Source of the DNA: Corynebacterium sp. NML130628
GTDB taxonomy: Bacteria; Actinomycetota; Actinomycetes; Mycobacteriales; Mycobacteriaceae
Assembly: GCF_001875665.1 (NCBI RefSeq)
Contig: NZ_MLAL01000045.1
Location: 1 to 64,000, forward strand
Direction of reading: 5' to 3'
DNA: 64,000 nt
This document shows positions 55,001-63,028 of the stretch, in pieces. The notes under the pieces were generated by a model that saw only the letters and a program-made list of their open reading frames with translations, was not told the DNA's origin and made no database searches. Every line of letters starts with the position of its first letter. The stretch's first letter is position 1. The position numbers were made by a program, and so were the translations under genes.

Positions 55001-56191
55001 CTAGCTGAGGTTTTCGGCGTACTTTTCGACGACCCCTCCGAACAAGCGCACCCCAACTTCAAGGGCACGCTCATCAATATTGAGATCGCCTTGATGCAAG
55101 TCCTGCATTTCCCCTTCACCGCTCCAAGCGCCAAGCCTGAACATCGCCCCCGGTACGTGCTCCAGGTACCAAGAGAAGTCCTCGCCACCGGAAGATTGCG
55201 GCGCGGTCACCACAGCGTGAGGGTCAATCCTCCGACCTGCTTCAACACCGAGTGCGGTCGCGGCGTCATCATTCAGCACAGGTGGCACACCCCGCATGTA
55301 GTCCAGGTGATAGGTACATCCGGTCGGCGCAACCACCAGATCGATCAAGTCGGTCACCAGATCTTCGAGGATGCGCCACGTCCCGATATCCGCCGTTCGC
55401 AGGGTGCCCAGCAGCTCACCAGTCTTCGGAATCGCATTCGCCGCATCCCCCGACTCCACGTGCCCAAATACCAGCACCGTGCCCGTCCGCGGGTCGACCC
55501 GGCGCGACAACAGGGCGGGCAGCTGTGTGATCAACGCCCCGAGCGCATAGACAACGTCCGCTGAAAGCTGCGGGCGCGAGGTGTGCCCTCCAGGCCCGTT
55601 GACAGTAATGCGTAGCACATCCGACGCCGACGTGATGGCGCCCGTGCGCACACCGATTTGGCCCACGCGCAGTTTCGGCTCGGCGTGGAGGGCAAAAATG
55701 CTCGCGACGTCCTGCAGCGCACCCCACTCGATGACATCGAGTGCGCCGCCGTTCATGACTTCTTCCGCCGGCTGGAAGATGATGCGTACGCCGAGCGGCA
55801 GCTGGATCGTCGATAAGGCACACGCGAGTGCGAGCACCACCGTCGTGTGCACATCATGCCCGCACGCGTGGGACACCCCCGGGTGCTGCGATGCGAACGG
55901 CAGGCCGGTCTGTTCCGGCACTTTCAGGGCATCGATGTCGCCACGGAACGCGAGCCGCTTGCCGTCCTTCGGCCCCAAGTCAACGTAGAGCCCCGTGCCA
56001 GGAAAGAGAACTGGCTCCAGGCCGTACTCACGCAGTACGTTCGCGATGAACTCGGTGGTGGCAAACTCCTGGTTGGAAAGCTCAGGGAAAGAGTGGAAAT
56101 GACGGCGCCACTCCACCATCGTCGAGTGGTGGTCCTGCACCCATTGGTCTACCGCGCGCGCAATTCCTCCGGCCGTCATTGTGTTGCTCAC
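55001..56191 (-). CDS. M20 family amidohydrolase (N-acyl amino acid/peptide type)
   Basis: 396-residue zinc hydrolase of the AmiA/HipO group that splits N-acyl amino acids or amidobenzoyl compounds. Metal ligands in HACGHDVHTTVV near 110, PAEEVMNGG near 145, ALHAEPK near 170, and SGGEDFSWYL near 350; dimerisation domain about 185-300. GTG at 56191 or ATG at 56179; GAAGGG fits the latter better by position. Substrate unknown. Confidence 0.87.
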   Translation of the reverse strand: MSNTMTAGGIARAVDQWVQDHHSTMVEWRRHFHSFPELSNQEFATTEFIANVLREYGLEPVLFPGTGLYVDLGPKDGKRLAFRGDIDALKVPEQTGLPFASQHPGVSHACGHDVHTTVVLALACALSTIQLPLGVRIIFQPAEEVMNGGALDVIEWGALQDVASIFALHAEPKLRVGQIGVRTGAITSASDVLRITVNGPGGHTSRPQLSADVVYALGALITQLPALLSRRVDPRTGTVLVFGHVESGDAANAIPKTGELLGTLRTADIGTWRILEDLVTDLIDLVVAPTGCTYHLDYMRGVPPVLNDDAATALGVEAGRRIDPHAVVTAPQSSGGEDFSWYLEHVPGAMFRLGAWSGEGEMQDLHQGDLNIDERALEVGVRLFGGVVEKYAENLS

Positions 56192-56230
56192 CCTTCACCC
56201 AGCATTTGTGCGCGTGGCTCCCACAGCGCC

Positions 56231-56548
56231 TTATTGTGGCACTGATTCTACGCCCACCTCCACCGATTCTTGCGACTGGTCGTGTTGCGCCTCCTGCTCC
56301 TCTCCCGCCGACAGTAGCTGCAGCGGCGAAACATCGAGCGCGGCGGCGATCCTGCAGATCGTCGAAAGCGTGGGATCAGCAGCCCTATTCCTGTTGTAGC
56401 TGTTGCGCTCCAAGTTGGAGAGCAGGGACCGCGAGATCCCCGCCCGCTCGGCCAGGTACGCCTGCGATAGCCCCTGCATGGTGCGCAGGGCGCGAATTCT
56501 CTCCCCTAATGCAAACGCGTAGCTGGCCCAGTATTGGTCCGAATCCAT
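56231..56548 (-). CDS. XRE family transcriptional regulator
   Basis: 105-residue helix-turn-helix protein: GERIRALRTMQGLSQAYLAERAG then ISRSLLSNLERNSYNR, the full XRE domain (residues 13-75), and an acidic tail. Regulates unknown targets; being upstream of the M20 hydrolase on the same strand, that gene is the first candidate. ATG at 56548 chosen because the domain starts soon after; the frame is open to 56587. Confidence 0.82.
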   Translation of the reverse strand: MDSDQYWASYAFALGERIRALRTMQGLSQAYLAERAGISRSLLSNLERNSYNRNRAADPTLSTICRIAAALDVSPLQLLSAGEEQEAQHDQSQESVEVGVESVPQ

Positions 56549-56648
56549 ATCCGAGAACCGTGCGCCAAGACTTCCCTGAAAGAACACGTATACCCCCTCG
56601 TGTACGTAGCAAACTTCCAGCGATTATATCCGACGCACGGCGTTTTGA

Positions 56649-57284
56649 CTAGAGGTCAATATTGCGTGGCCCGTAGAGCCTGTCCCCAGCGTCGCCGAGG
56701 CCCGGCACGATGTACGCATCCTCATTAAGACCTGGGTCAATAACGGCAGTGATCAGCCGCACCGACCCACCATGCTGCTTCAGCTTATCGACGCCCGGCT
56801 GCGCACTGACCATGCACACACAAGTAATGTCGTCTGCCCCGCGGCCCTCCAACAGTTCGATCGCGTGGATGAGGGAGCCCCCGGTGGCCAGCATTGGGTC
56901 GACCAGGAACACGGGCTGACCGGACAGGTCATCGGGTAACGCCTCGAGGTACGGAACCGGCTCGTGGGTTTTCTCGTCGCGCGCCATGCCAATGAAGCCG
57001 ACCTGTGCGTCCGGGATCATGGACAGTGCGGGGTCAATCATGCCAAGGCCGGCGCGAATAATAGGAACGATGATTGGGGGCTTTTCCAAACGAACGCCGG
57101 TGGCGGTTGCTACCGGCGTCTTGGTTTCAAACGTTTCGGTTTTCAGGTCACGCGACGCTTCATAAATCAGCATCGCCCCCAGGTCAGCGAGTGCGGCACG
57201 AAATGCGGTGTTATCGCTTCGCTCGTCACGCATCAGTGTCAGACGGGAGGCTGCCAGGGGGTGGTCAACAACGGTAATTTCCAT
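56649..57284 (-). CDS. upp: uracil phosphoribosyltransferase
   Basis: 211-residue salvage enzyme making UMP from uracil and [19 protein letters not shown] start, [11 protein letters not shown] near 72, the PRPP loop [13 protein letters not shown] near 126, [14 protein letters not shown] at the C-terminus (uracil site). AAATTACC before ATG is a poor site; the upstream region is divergent with the next gene. Confidence 0.96.
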   Translation of the reverse strand: MEITVVDHPLAASRLTLMRDERSDNTAFRAALADLGAMLIYEASRDLKTETFETKTPVATATGVRLEKPPIIVPIIRAGLGMIDPALSMIPDAQVGFIGMARDEKTHEPVPYLEALPDDLSGQPVFLVDPMLATGGSLIHAIELLEGRGADDITCVCMVSAQPGVDKLKQHGGSVRLITAVIDPGLNEDAYIVPGLGDAGDRLYGPRNIDL

Positions 57285-57318
57285 GATTCACATCGTAATT
57301 GAAATTCGTAGGGAACCG

Positions 57319-57627
57319 ATGACTGACTCCGTGCGTCCAACTCATATGACTACTTTCGCTTTTGACCAATCAACTATCCATTCGCACGCTGATGCATTAC
57401 GTGACGACGCGGCTGCGCTTCAGCCGCTGCCCAACGTTCCAGTGCCAAATGTGTGGCCACTCGCGGAGTTCAGCCAGGCGCTCTCACAAGCAGTAGAGCA
57501 GGAAAACGCGCGAAGTGAAGCACTCAGTGAGGAAGCAAGCCGCGTTGCGTTCGCGATGCTCAAGGCGGTGCAAGCAGCCATCAGTGTCGATGAGCGCTTC
57601 AGCCAGCGACTTCAGGCGGTGCTGTGA
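57319..57627 (+). CDS. WXG100-like small helical protein
   Basis: 102-residue all-helical protein with no signal peptide, coupled to the NlpC/P60 gene (TGATG overlap). It has the size and helix-turn-helix layout of ESX-type partners: one helix about 15-33, a proline-rich turn with NVWPLAEF, and a long second helix to the end. The exact WxG motif is absent. ATG at 57319 follows GGGA; ATG at 57346 is an alternative. May act as a chaperone or export partner of the next protein. Confidence 0.55.
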   Translation: MTDSVRPTHMTTFAFDQSTIHSHADALRDDAAALQPLPNVPVPNVWPLAEFSQALSQAVEQENARSEALSEEASRVAFAMLKAVQAAISVDERFSQRLQAVL

Positions 57628-58589
57628 TGGCTGCACTGGCTGCGGGTATTGACCCGATCGCGGCAGCGCAGCTCATTCTGCGACACGTTCCTGCCCCACT
57701 TCCCCAACTCCCGTTCCTTTCCACTCCCGATTTTTCTGCCATCGAGCCCCTGGCGGCATTCGTAGGGGCACACCCTGCGGGCCAAGTATTGCGCAACGCC
57801 GCCAACTTGCTGAGCAAAGATCGCGACACCATTGTCAAGGTGTTTGGCCAGGCGAGCAGCCTCGTGTTCTTTGCTGCTAAGGAACTGAGCAACATCGTGG
57901 TTGGCCTCATCAGAGACACCCAGCCGCTGATACCGTTACTGAGCAACCCCGCAACTGCGATCGGAGCGGGAATCAAGATCGCTGTCCAGGTCGGATGGGC
58001 GGTCACCCAGGCCGGGTTCACACTCAACGGACTGGCGAACGATCTCGCCCCGCTGGCCAAGCAGTTGGCGGGAATTGTCACCCACGCCGCGAACCAGCCT
58101 GCCATCGCCGCGTCTTCTCAGGCAAAAGCCGCCATGCATGAACTCGAGCGCCACATCACCGCACGCGATGTCACCCACCCGAAGCAGGAAGTCACGCAGC
58201 TTGCAGCGGTGCAGCAAGCAGGACCTCCGCCCGCTCGGGGAGGCTCGGCAGCAGGTGAAGCCGCGGTTGCGGCGGCGAAGCAGCAGCTCGGGACCAGGTA
58301 CGCGTGGGGCGGTTCGGCACCGGGTGGGTTCGACTGCTCCGGGCTTACCAGCTGGGCGTATCGGCAAGCCGGTGTGGAGCTTCCACGCCTTGCCCAGGAG
58401 CAAAACATTGGGCAGCAGGTTCGCTACGAAGATCTGCAGCCGGGTGACCTCGCGGTGTGGGACGGGCACGTTGCGATGTACGCCGGTGACGGCATGCTCA
58501 TCGAAGCCGGCGACCCGGTTCAGATGAATCCCGTGCGGACAGAAAACATGGGAATGGCGTTCAAAGGTTTCTGGCGCCCAACAGCGTGA
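57627..58589 (+). CDS. NlpC/P60 family peptidoglycan endopeptidase
   Basis: 320-residue cell-wall hydrolase. The C-terminal NlpC/P60 domain (about 205-320) has the catalytic Cys in GGFDCSGLTSWAY near 235, His in WDGHVAMYAG near 285 and Glu in MLIEAGDP. The N-terminal 200 residues are helical, Ala/Leu-rich, with no signal peptide or lipobox, so export must use another route. Such enzymes are usual MtrA targets in corynebacteria. ATG at 57627 overlaps the upstream stop; GTG at 57624 is an alternative. Confidence 0.88.
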   Translation: MAALAAGIDPIAAAQLILRHVPAPLPQLPFLSTPDFSAIEPLAAFVGAHPAGQVLRNAANLLSKDRDTIVKVFGQASSLVFFAAKELSNIVVGLIRDTQPLIPLLSNPATAIGAGIKIAVQVGWAVTQAGFTLNGLANDLAPLAKQLAGIVTHAANQPAIAASSQAKAAMHELERHITARDVTHPKQEVTQLAAVQQAGPPPARGGSAAGEAAVAAAKQQLGTRYAWGGSAPGGFDCSGLTSWAYRQAGVELPRLAQEQNIGQQVRYEDLQPGDLAVWDGHVAMYAGDGMLIEAGDPVQMNPVRTENMGMAFKGFWRPTA

Positions 58590-58595
58590 TAGATT
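58590..58595 (+). promoter_or_regulatory. -10 box of a leaderless gene
   Basis: TAGATT lies 6 bases before the ATG at 58602 with no ribosome site between. It overlaps the end of the preceding gene, so the following gene may have its own transcript. Confidence 0.45.
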
Positions 58596-58601
58596 TGCTG
58601 C

Positions 58602-59840
58602 ATGATTACCCGTGCTATTTTGCCCGTCAAGCTTTCACTGACCGACGGCGATTTCTACACCCTGTGGGCGCCAACCTGGAAAGAGCACGGCTCCGAGTGG
58701 CAGGCCTTTTTCGGCGATGAAAACTCGGTGCTCGTGTTCGAATCTCCCGAGGCACTGCTCGCATACGTGAACAACACGCCGAAGCATGACCTGGCGGACC
58801 ACCCGAAGTGGGAGCAGTTCTCCAGCCAGGGCGACGACCGCGTTGTACCGAATGACAAGCAGTACTTCGACATCATCGGCGCGCCTGAGTTGCTCGCTGG
58901 CCGCCCCAGCCACGAGAACGTGTCGCACCTGTCCCGCGTGCTGCAGATTTCGCGTTCCCTCGCAGAGGTCGCGGCAGCAGAGCCGGCGCTGATCTTCTTC
59001 GCCTCCCACTCGATTCTGAGCAACGTCAACCGCGGCTCGGACCACTACCAGGGCGAAAACGGCCTGGACGAGTGGTCAGGTGTCGGCCGCGTTGTGCTGG
59101 CGAACTGGGAAGACGTGGTCAAGTCCCTCGATGAGTCTGTTCGCGTCGTAAAAACGGATTCCATCGACGCCGCTGCTGTCAGCGCCGCTGCCGCCGCTAT
59201 TGAGGCTGCGCAGAAGGCCCGCGAAGAAGCACAACAGCAGGCTGCAGAGAGCGAACGCGCGGATCAGGAAGCGCAAGACCCATACGATAACTCCGCGTGG
59301 GCACGCGCTGGCATCGACCCGGTGAAGGTCTCCATCCAGGGCAAGAGTGTGTACACGCTGCGCACCTACTTGGGTTCCAACCCGGTATTTTTGGGCAAGT
59401 ATGGCGAGATCTTTACCTTCCCGTCCGCCAAGCACCTCGGCCGTTGGATCATCGAGAATGATGATCACGACCTGGCTGGCGTCGCGACCTGGTCGGACAT
59501 CGTCACTCTTGCGAATGCCGGCGAGCTCGAGGTCACGGTCCACCCGGACAACTCCTACTCTTTCAACGGCATCGCGCAGGACATCAAGCGGGGCGTCGAC
59601 AACGTCGATACCAAGCAGATGGCGAAGGCCTATGAACTGCTTGCCGATGCCGCCGACTGGGCCAAGGACGATTCGCTCAACTCCTTCCTCCTGGCAAACC
59701 CACGCATGCAGGACTACCTGGCGTACATGCTTGGCTCCACCGAGGCAGCCGGCTACGTCCCTTCAGCGCCGTTCACGGACAAGGCTGAGGCGTGGAACGA
59801 GATGGAGCTGCAGCTCATTAAGCGCTTCTCCAAGTTCTAG
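58602..59840 (+). CDS. conserved corynebacterial protein, function unknown
   Basis: 412-residue soluble protein. N-terminal half about 1-190 and C-terminal half about 235-412 have a similar start (LPVKLSLTDGDFYTLW, and VKVSIQGKSVYTLRTYLG) and both contain a Phe/Glu-rich stretch near VFESPEALLAYV or FTFPSAKHLGRWI, suggesting two copies of one domain. Between them lies an Ala/Glu/Gln-rich coiled coil (about 192-232). I recognise no named family. Leaderless start. Confidence 0.7.
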   Translation: MITRAILPVKLSLTDGDFYTLWAPTWKEHGSEWQAFFGDENSVLVFESPEALLAYVNNTPKHDLADHPKWEQFSSQGDDRVVPNDKQYFDIIGAPELLAGRPSHENVSHLSRVLQISRSLAEVAAAEPALIFFASHSILSNVNRGSDHYQGENGLDEWSGVGRVVLANWEDVVKSLDESVRVVKTDSIDAAAVSAAAAAIEAAQKAREEAQQQAAESERADQEAQDPYDNSAWARAGIDPVKVSIQGKSVYTLRTYLGSNPVFLGKYGEIFTFPSAKHLGRWIIENDDHDLAGVATWSDIVTLANAGELEVTVHPDNSYSFNGIAQDIKRGVDNVDTKQMAKAYELLADAADWAKDDSLNSFLLANPRMQDYLAYMLGSTEAAGYVPSAPFTDKAEAWNEMELQLIKRFSKF

Positions 59841-59894
59841 GCATTCCGTGGCCCACCGCAGGCACTGAAACAGGGGCACGTAAAATGTGCCAGC

Positions 59895-60980
59895 ATGGAC
59901 CAGGTCGATCCGTTAATCTCCGCTATCTATCGTTGGTTCGATGTCTCCGGCGTCTTACTGATGGGCATCATCGGTGGCACGATCGCACGCCACCGCGGCT
60001 ACGACATCATCGGGTTTTTCTTCATCGCAATGCTCTCCGCCCTCGGCGGGGGCATGCTTCGCGACGTCCTCATCAACGAAGGCACCGTCGCAGCAATGAG
60101 CCAACCGGAATACCTCATCCTGGCGTTTACAGGCGCGGTCATCGCGCGGTTTACGTACTTCAAAGGACGCGCGTGGAGCGTGCTTGAAAGCCACGGCGAC
60201 GCGTTCGTCTCCGCGCTGTGGGCAGCAACAGGGGCATCGAAAGCCCTGGCCTACGGCCTTCCGGTGCTTCCAGCAATCATGATGGGCGTGTTCACCGCGA
60301 CGGGTGGCGGTATGATCCGCGACGTCGTCACTGGGCGGGAGCCAAGCGTTTTCGGTAACAACCAGCCGACCGTCATCCCCGCGGTGGCCTGCTCCGTGAT
60401 CGTGCTGCTTGGCCACGCGACAGGTCACATGGCGATCGGGATGGTGCTTGGCCCGGTAGCCAGCTTCGCGCTGTTCCTGCTCGGCTACTACGGCAACTGG
60501 CGGGTCTCTACAAACTCGGAGTTCGCCCCAGTAAACCAGACCGCAGCGCACCTCGCTGATCTGGCGCGGAAGGCGGAGCGTCACTCACGCAACATTGCGC
60601 GGGAACTCGAGCCGACTCGGGTGCGCTCATGGCGCCACCGCCAGATGGAGAAAGCGCTCCAGCGCAGGATCGAAACCGAAGTCAAGCGTGGCAAAGGCCG
60701 TTCGGAGGCCGTCCACGATGCCGACGCATTCCTCCAGGAATTCACGTCCCAGTTCGAAGCGATCAACGTGGAGGAAGGCCAGGATGTGGCGGAGGAGGCG
60801 TCGACAAGCGAGTCGCTGCTCGATGGCATCGGGGTGGACCTCTCCGGCGACTCCTACGACGAAGAACAGCACCTGGACCAATCCGCGAGCAAGATGCTGG
60901 ACATGATCCTGCAAGACGACAAACTCACCGACGAGCTCATCGAGCGGCTGGTGAAGCAATACGAGGCACGGAACCCTTAG
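59895..60980 (+). CDS. TRIC cation channel family protein with cytosolic extension
   Basis: 361-residue membrane protein. The first 210 residues are a TRIC/UPF0126 channel: two repeats each with a glycine-arginine loop, SALGGGMLRDVL near 50 and ATGGGMIRDVVTG near 136, and seven predicted helices. Then comes a charged tail of about 150 residues with a coiled-coil-like KAERHSRNIAREL start and acidic end, longer than the usual family (about 205 residues). TAAAAT (59881-59886) 8 bases before the ATG. Ends overlapping the VIT gene by 4 bases. Confidence 0.85.
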   Translation: MDQVDPLISAIYRWFDVSGVLLMGIIGGTIARHRGYDIIGFFFIAMLSALGGGMLRDVLINEGTVAAMSQPEYLILAFTGAVIARFTYFKGRAWSVLESHGDAFVSALWAATGASKALAYGLPVLPAIMMGVFTATGGGMIRDVVTGREPSVFGNNQPTVIPAVACSVIVLLGHATGHMAIGMVLGPVASFALFLLGYYGNWRVSTNSEFAPVNQTAAHLADLARKAERHSRNIARELEPTRVRSWRHRQMEKALQRRIETEVKRGKGRSEAVHDADAFLQEFTSQFEAINVEEGQDVAEEASTSESLLDGIGVDLSGDSYDEEQHLDQSASKMLDMILQDDKLTDELIERLVKQYEARNP

Positions 60981-61665
60981 AGAGCTGTGGTGCCGAAGGC
61001 CCACCCAGCGCCGAAAGTGATGGCAAGACCGAGTGCGCCACCGATGACCAGGCGCAGCACGGCGCGCGTCACGTTCGCGCCGCCGATGCGCGCGGAAACC
61101 GCGCCCGTCGCCGCCAGCGCCACGAGCGTCACGATGAACGTCGAGGCCACGCGCCACGAGTCCGGCGGGAGCAGTACCGCCGCGAGTGGCAGCAGCGCAC
61201 CGAGGAAGAAGGAAAGGAACGACGCGATGGCGGCCGACCACGGGTTCGCGAGATCGTCCTCGTCGATGCCGTAGTGCATCTCTAAGTGGGCCTTGATGGG
61301 GTCATCGGCGGTGCGTTCCCGCGCCACCTTCAACGCAGTCTTCGCGCTCAGACCCGATGCGACGTAGCCGGCCACGAGGTGCTCGAATTCCTCGTGCGGG
61401 TCTTCCTTGTGCAGCTCGAGTTCGCGGCGATGAAGGCGTTTTCCATGTCCCGCTGGGAGGACACCGACACGTATTCGCCGAGCGCCATGGACACCGCGCC
61501 ACCAATCAGCGCGGCGATGCCCGCCGTAGCGATCGCGGGAACGTTCGGCGTCGCGCCCGCCACACCGACGACCACCGCGGCCGTCGAGACGATGCCGTCA
61601 TTCGCGCCGAGCACCGCTGCGCGCAGCTTATTCAGCCGCTCATTCATGCCTTCTACTGCAACCAT
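60977..61665 (-). pseudogene. VIT1/CCC1-type metal transporter, frameshifted
   Basis: Two frames together spell one VIT-family Fe/Mn transporter. The first (from ATG 61665) runs RLNKLRAAVLGANDGIVSTA and VSMALGEYVSVSSQRDMENAF, then turns into nonsense; the second resumes with RELELHKEDPHEEFEHLVAGY and continues AGYVASGLSAKTALKVARER to the end with the last three membrane helices. One base is missing near 61426 (ATCGCCGCG where GCCCGC would keep frame). Total length 689 is one short of 230 codons. Either a real pseudogene or a sequencing error. Confidence 0.85.
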
Positions 61666-61753
61666 GCGCTACATAGTGGCCTAAATTACATACCTGCGCA
61701 ACGAAGCGCAGCCTCACCAATATCGCGGGTGACCTGGCGTACGATAGCCTGCG

Positions 61754-63028
61754 ATGAACACTGCAAAACGGATCGCAAGCGCCGTGTGCGCACCCCTGTG
61801 CTTGGCCCTCGCCGCCCCTGTCGCACCGGCAGTCGCGGAGGACACGACGGCCACCACCACCGTTACGCCCCACCCCGGGTTCTACGACGACTACGGAAAC
61901 TGGGTGCCACCGGTCCGGCTCCACGCCCCTGACACGGACAATTGCGAGCGATCCCTGTGGCCACCCGAGCCCGTGTCCACGTCCGAGACCAGAGAAACCG
62001 AAACCCTCCAGCCCCTCCCCGTGAGCTACCAGGGACCGTGCGGCGTCGAAGCGCCCGAGGGGTTCCACGTCGACGAGGGGGTGCTCGCGTCCGCGTGGCT
62101 CGTCGCTAACCTCGATACCGGGGACGTGATCGCGATGAAGGATCCGCACGGCAGGTACAGGCCGGCGTCGATTATTAAGGTGCTGCTCGCACTCGTGGCG
62201 ATCGACGAGCTGCCCCGCGAGCAACGCGTTGTGGTCAGCGAGGAATCCGCCGGTCAGGAAGGCTCGGCCGTCGGCATCGGCGCAGGCGGCGAGTACAGCG
62301 TCGACGACCTCCTCCACGGCCTCCTCATGGCATCGGGTAACGACGCCGCCCACGCGCTCGCGCAAGCGCTCGGCGGTGACGACGCCACCCTAACGAAAAT
62401 CAACGCCAAGGCCCGCGAGCTCGGCATGGACGACACCCGCGCAACCTCCTACTCCGGCCTGGACCGCGCCGGAATGTCTACCTCGGCGTGGGATATGGCG
62501 CTCGCCTACCGGGCCGCGTTTTCCAACCCGACGTTCGCCGAAATCGCAGACACCGCCTCCTACCCGTTCCCGGGCTACGGCGACATCCCCGGCTACGAGC
62601 TGTGGAACGACAACCAGCTCTACCTCAACGACCCCGACGGCATCGGTGGCAAAACCGGCTACACCGATGACGCGAACCACACCTTTGTCGGCGCCGTCAA
62701 CCACGACGGCGTGCGGCTGGTCGCGGTGGTCCTGGACACGACGGTGGACAAGATGCGCGCGTGGCAGCAAGCGCAGGCACTCCTCCACGAGTCCTACGCC
62801 TACGCCTCCGGACACACCACCCACGTGGCGTCGCTGAACCCTGTCGCGGAAACGCCAACGACTATGCCGCAGCCAGCTGATGCTGGTGATCACAAACCTG
62901 GAAAAGCAAAAAGCCAGGGAGGAATCCCCTGGCTTTCCATCGCGCTCGTCGGCGGGGTGCTCGTGCTTGCCGCACTCGCCGTCGCGCTTAGTCTCGCGTC
63001 AGCAAAGAAACGATCCCGACGCCGATAG
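61754..63028 (+). CDS. dacC: D-alanyl-D-alanine carboxypeptidase (PBP5 family)
   Basis: 424-residue S11 penicillin-binding protein that trims the fifth residue of wall stem peptides. Signal peptide about 1-28, a 90-residue linker, catalytic motifs SIIK (Ser139, Lys142), SGN (194-196) and KTG near 300, then a C-terminal membrane helix about 395-418 and basic end KKRSRRR. TACGAT (61740-61745) is 8 bases before the ATG. Overlaps the convergent YihY gene by 41 bases and carries its terminator. Confidence 0.92.
   Translation: MNTAKRIASAVCAPLCLALAAPVAPAVAEDTTATTTVTPHPGFYDDYGNWVPPVRLHAPDTDNCERSLWPPEPVSTSETRETETLQPLPVSYQGPCGVEAPEGFHVDEGVLASAWLVANLDTGDVIAMKDPHGRYRPASIIKVLLALVAIDELPREQRVVVSEESAGQEGSAVGIGAGGEYSVDDLLHGLLMASGNDAAHALAQALGGDDATLTKINAKARELGMDDTRATSYSGLDRAGMSTSAWDMALAYRAAFSNPTFAEIADTASYPFPGYGDIPGYELWNDNQLYLNDPDGIGGKTGYTDDANHTFVGAVNHDGVRLVAVVLDTTVDKMRAWQQAQALLHESYAYASGHTTHVASLNPVAETPTTMPQPADAGDHKPGKAKSQGGIPWLSIALVGGVLVLAALAVALSLASAKKRSRRR
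62898..62936 (-). terminator. intrinsic terminator of the yihY gene inside dacC
   Basis: A perfect 10-base stem AAAGCCAGGG (62910-62919) with CCCTGGCTTT (62927-62936) and a 7-base loop. On the minus strand it is followed by TTTTTGCTTTT, a clear T tract, about 50 bases after the YihY stop. It lies in dacC coding sequence encoding the linker before the final membrane helix. Confidence 0.8.

Noticed and set aside
62898-62936. Hairpin in dacC as an attenuator of dacC itself
   Set aside because: The T tract is on the minus strand, so it serves the convergent gene.
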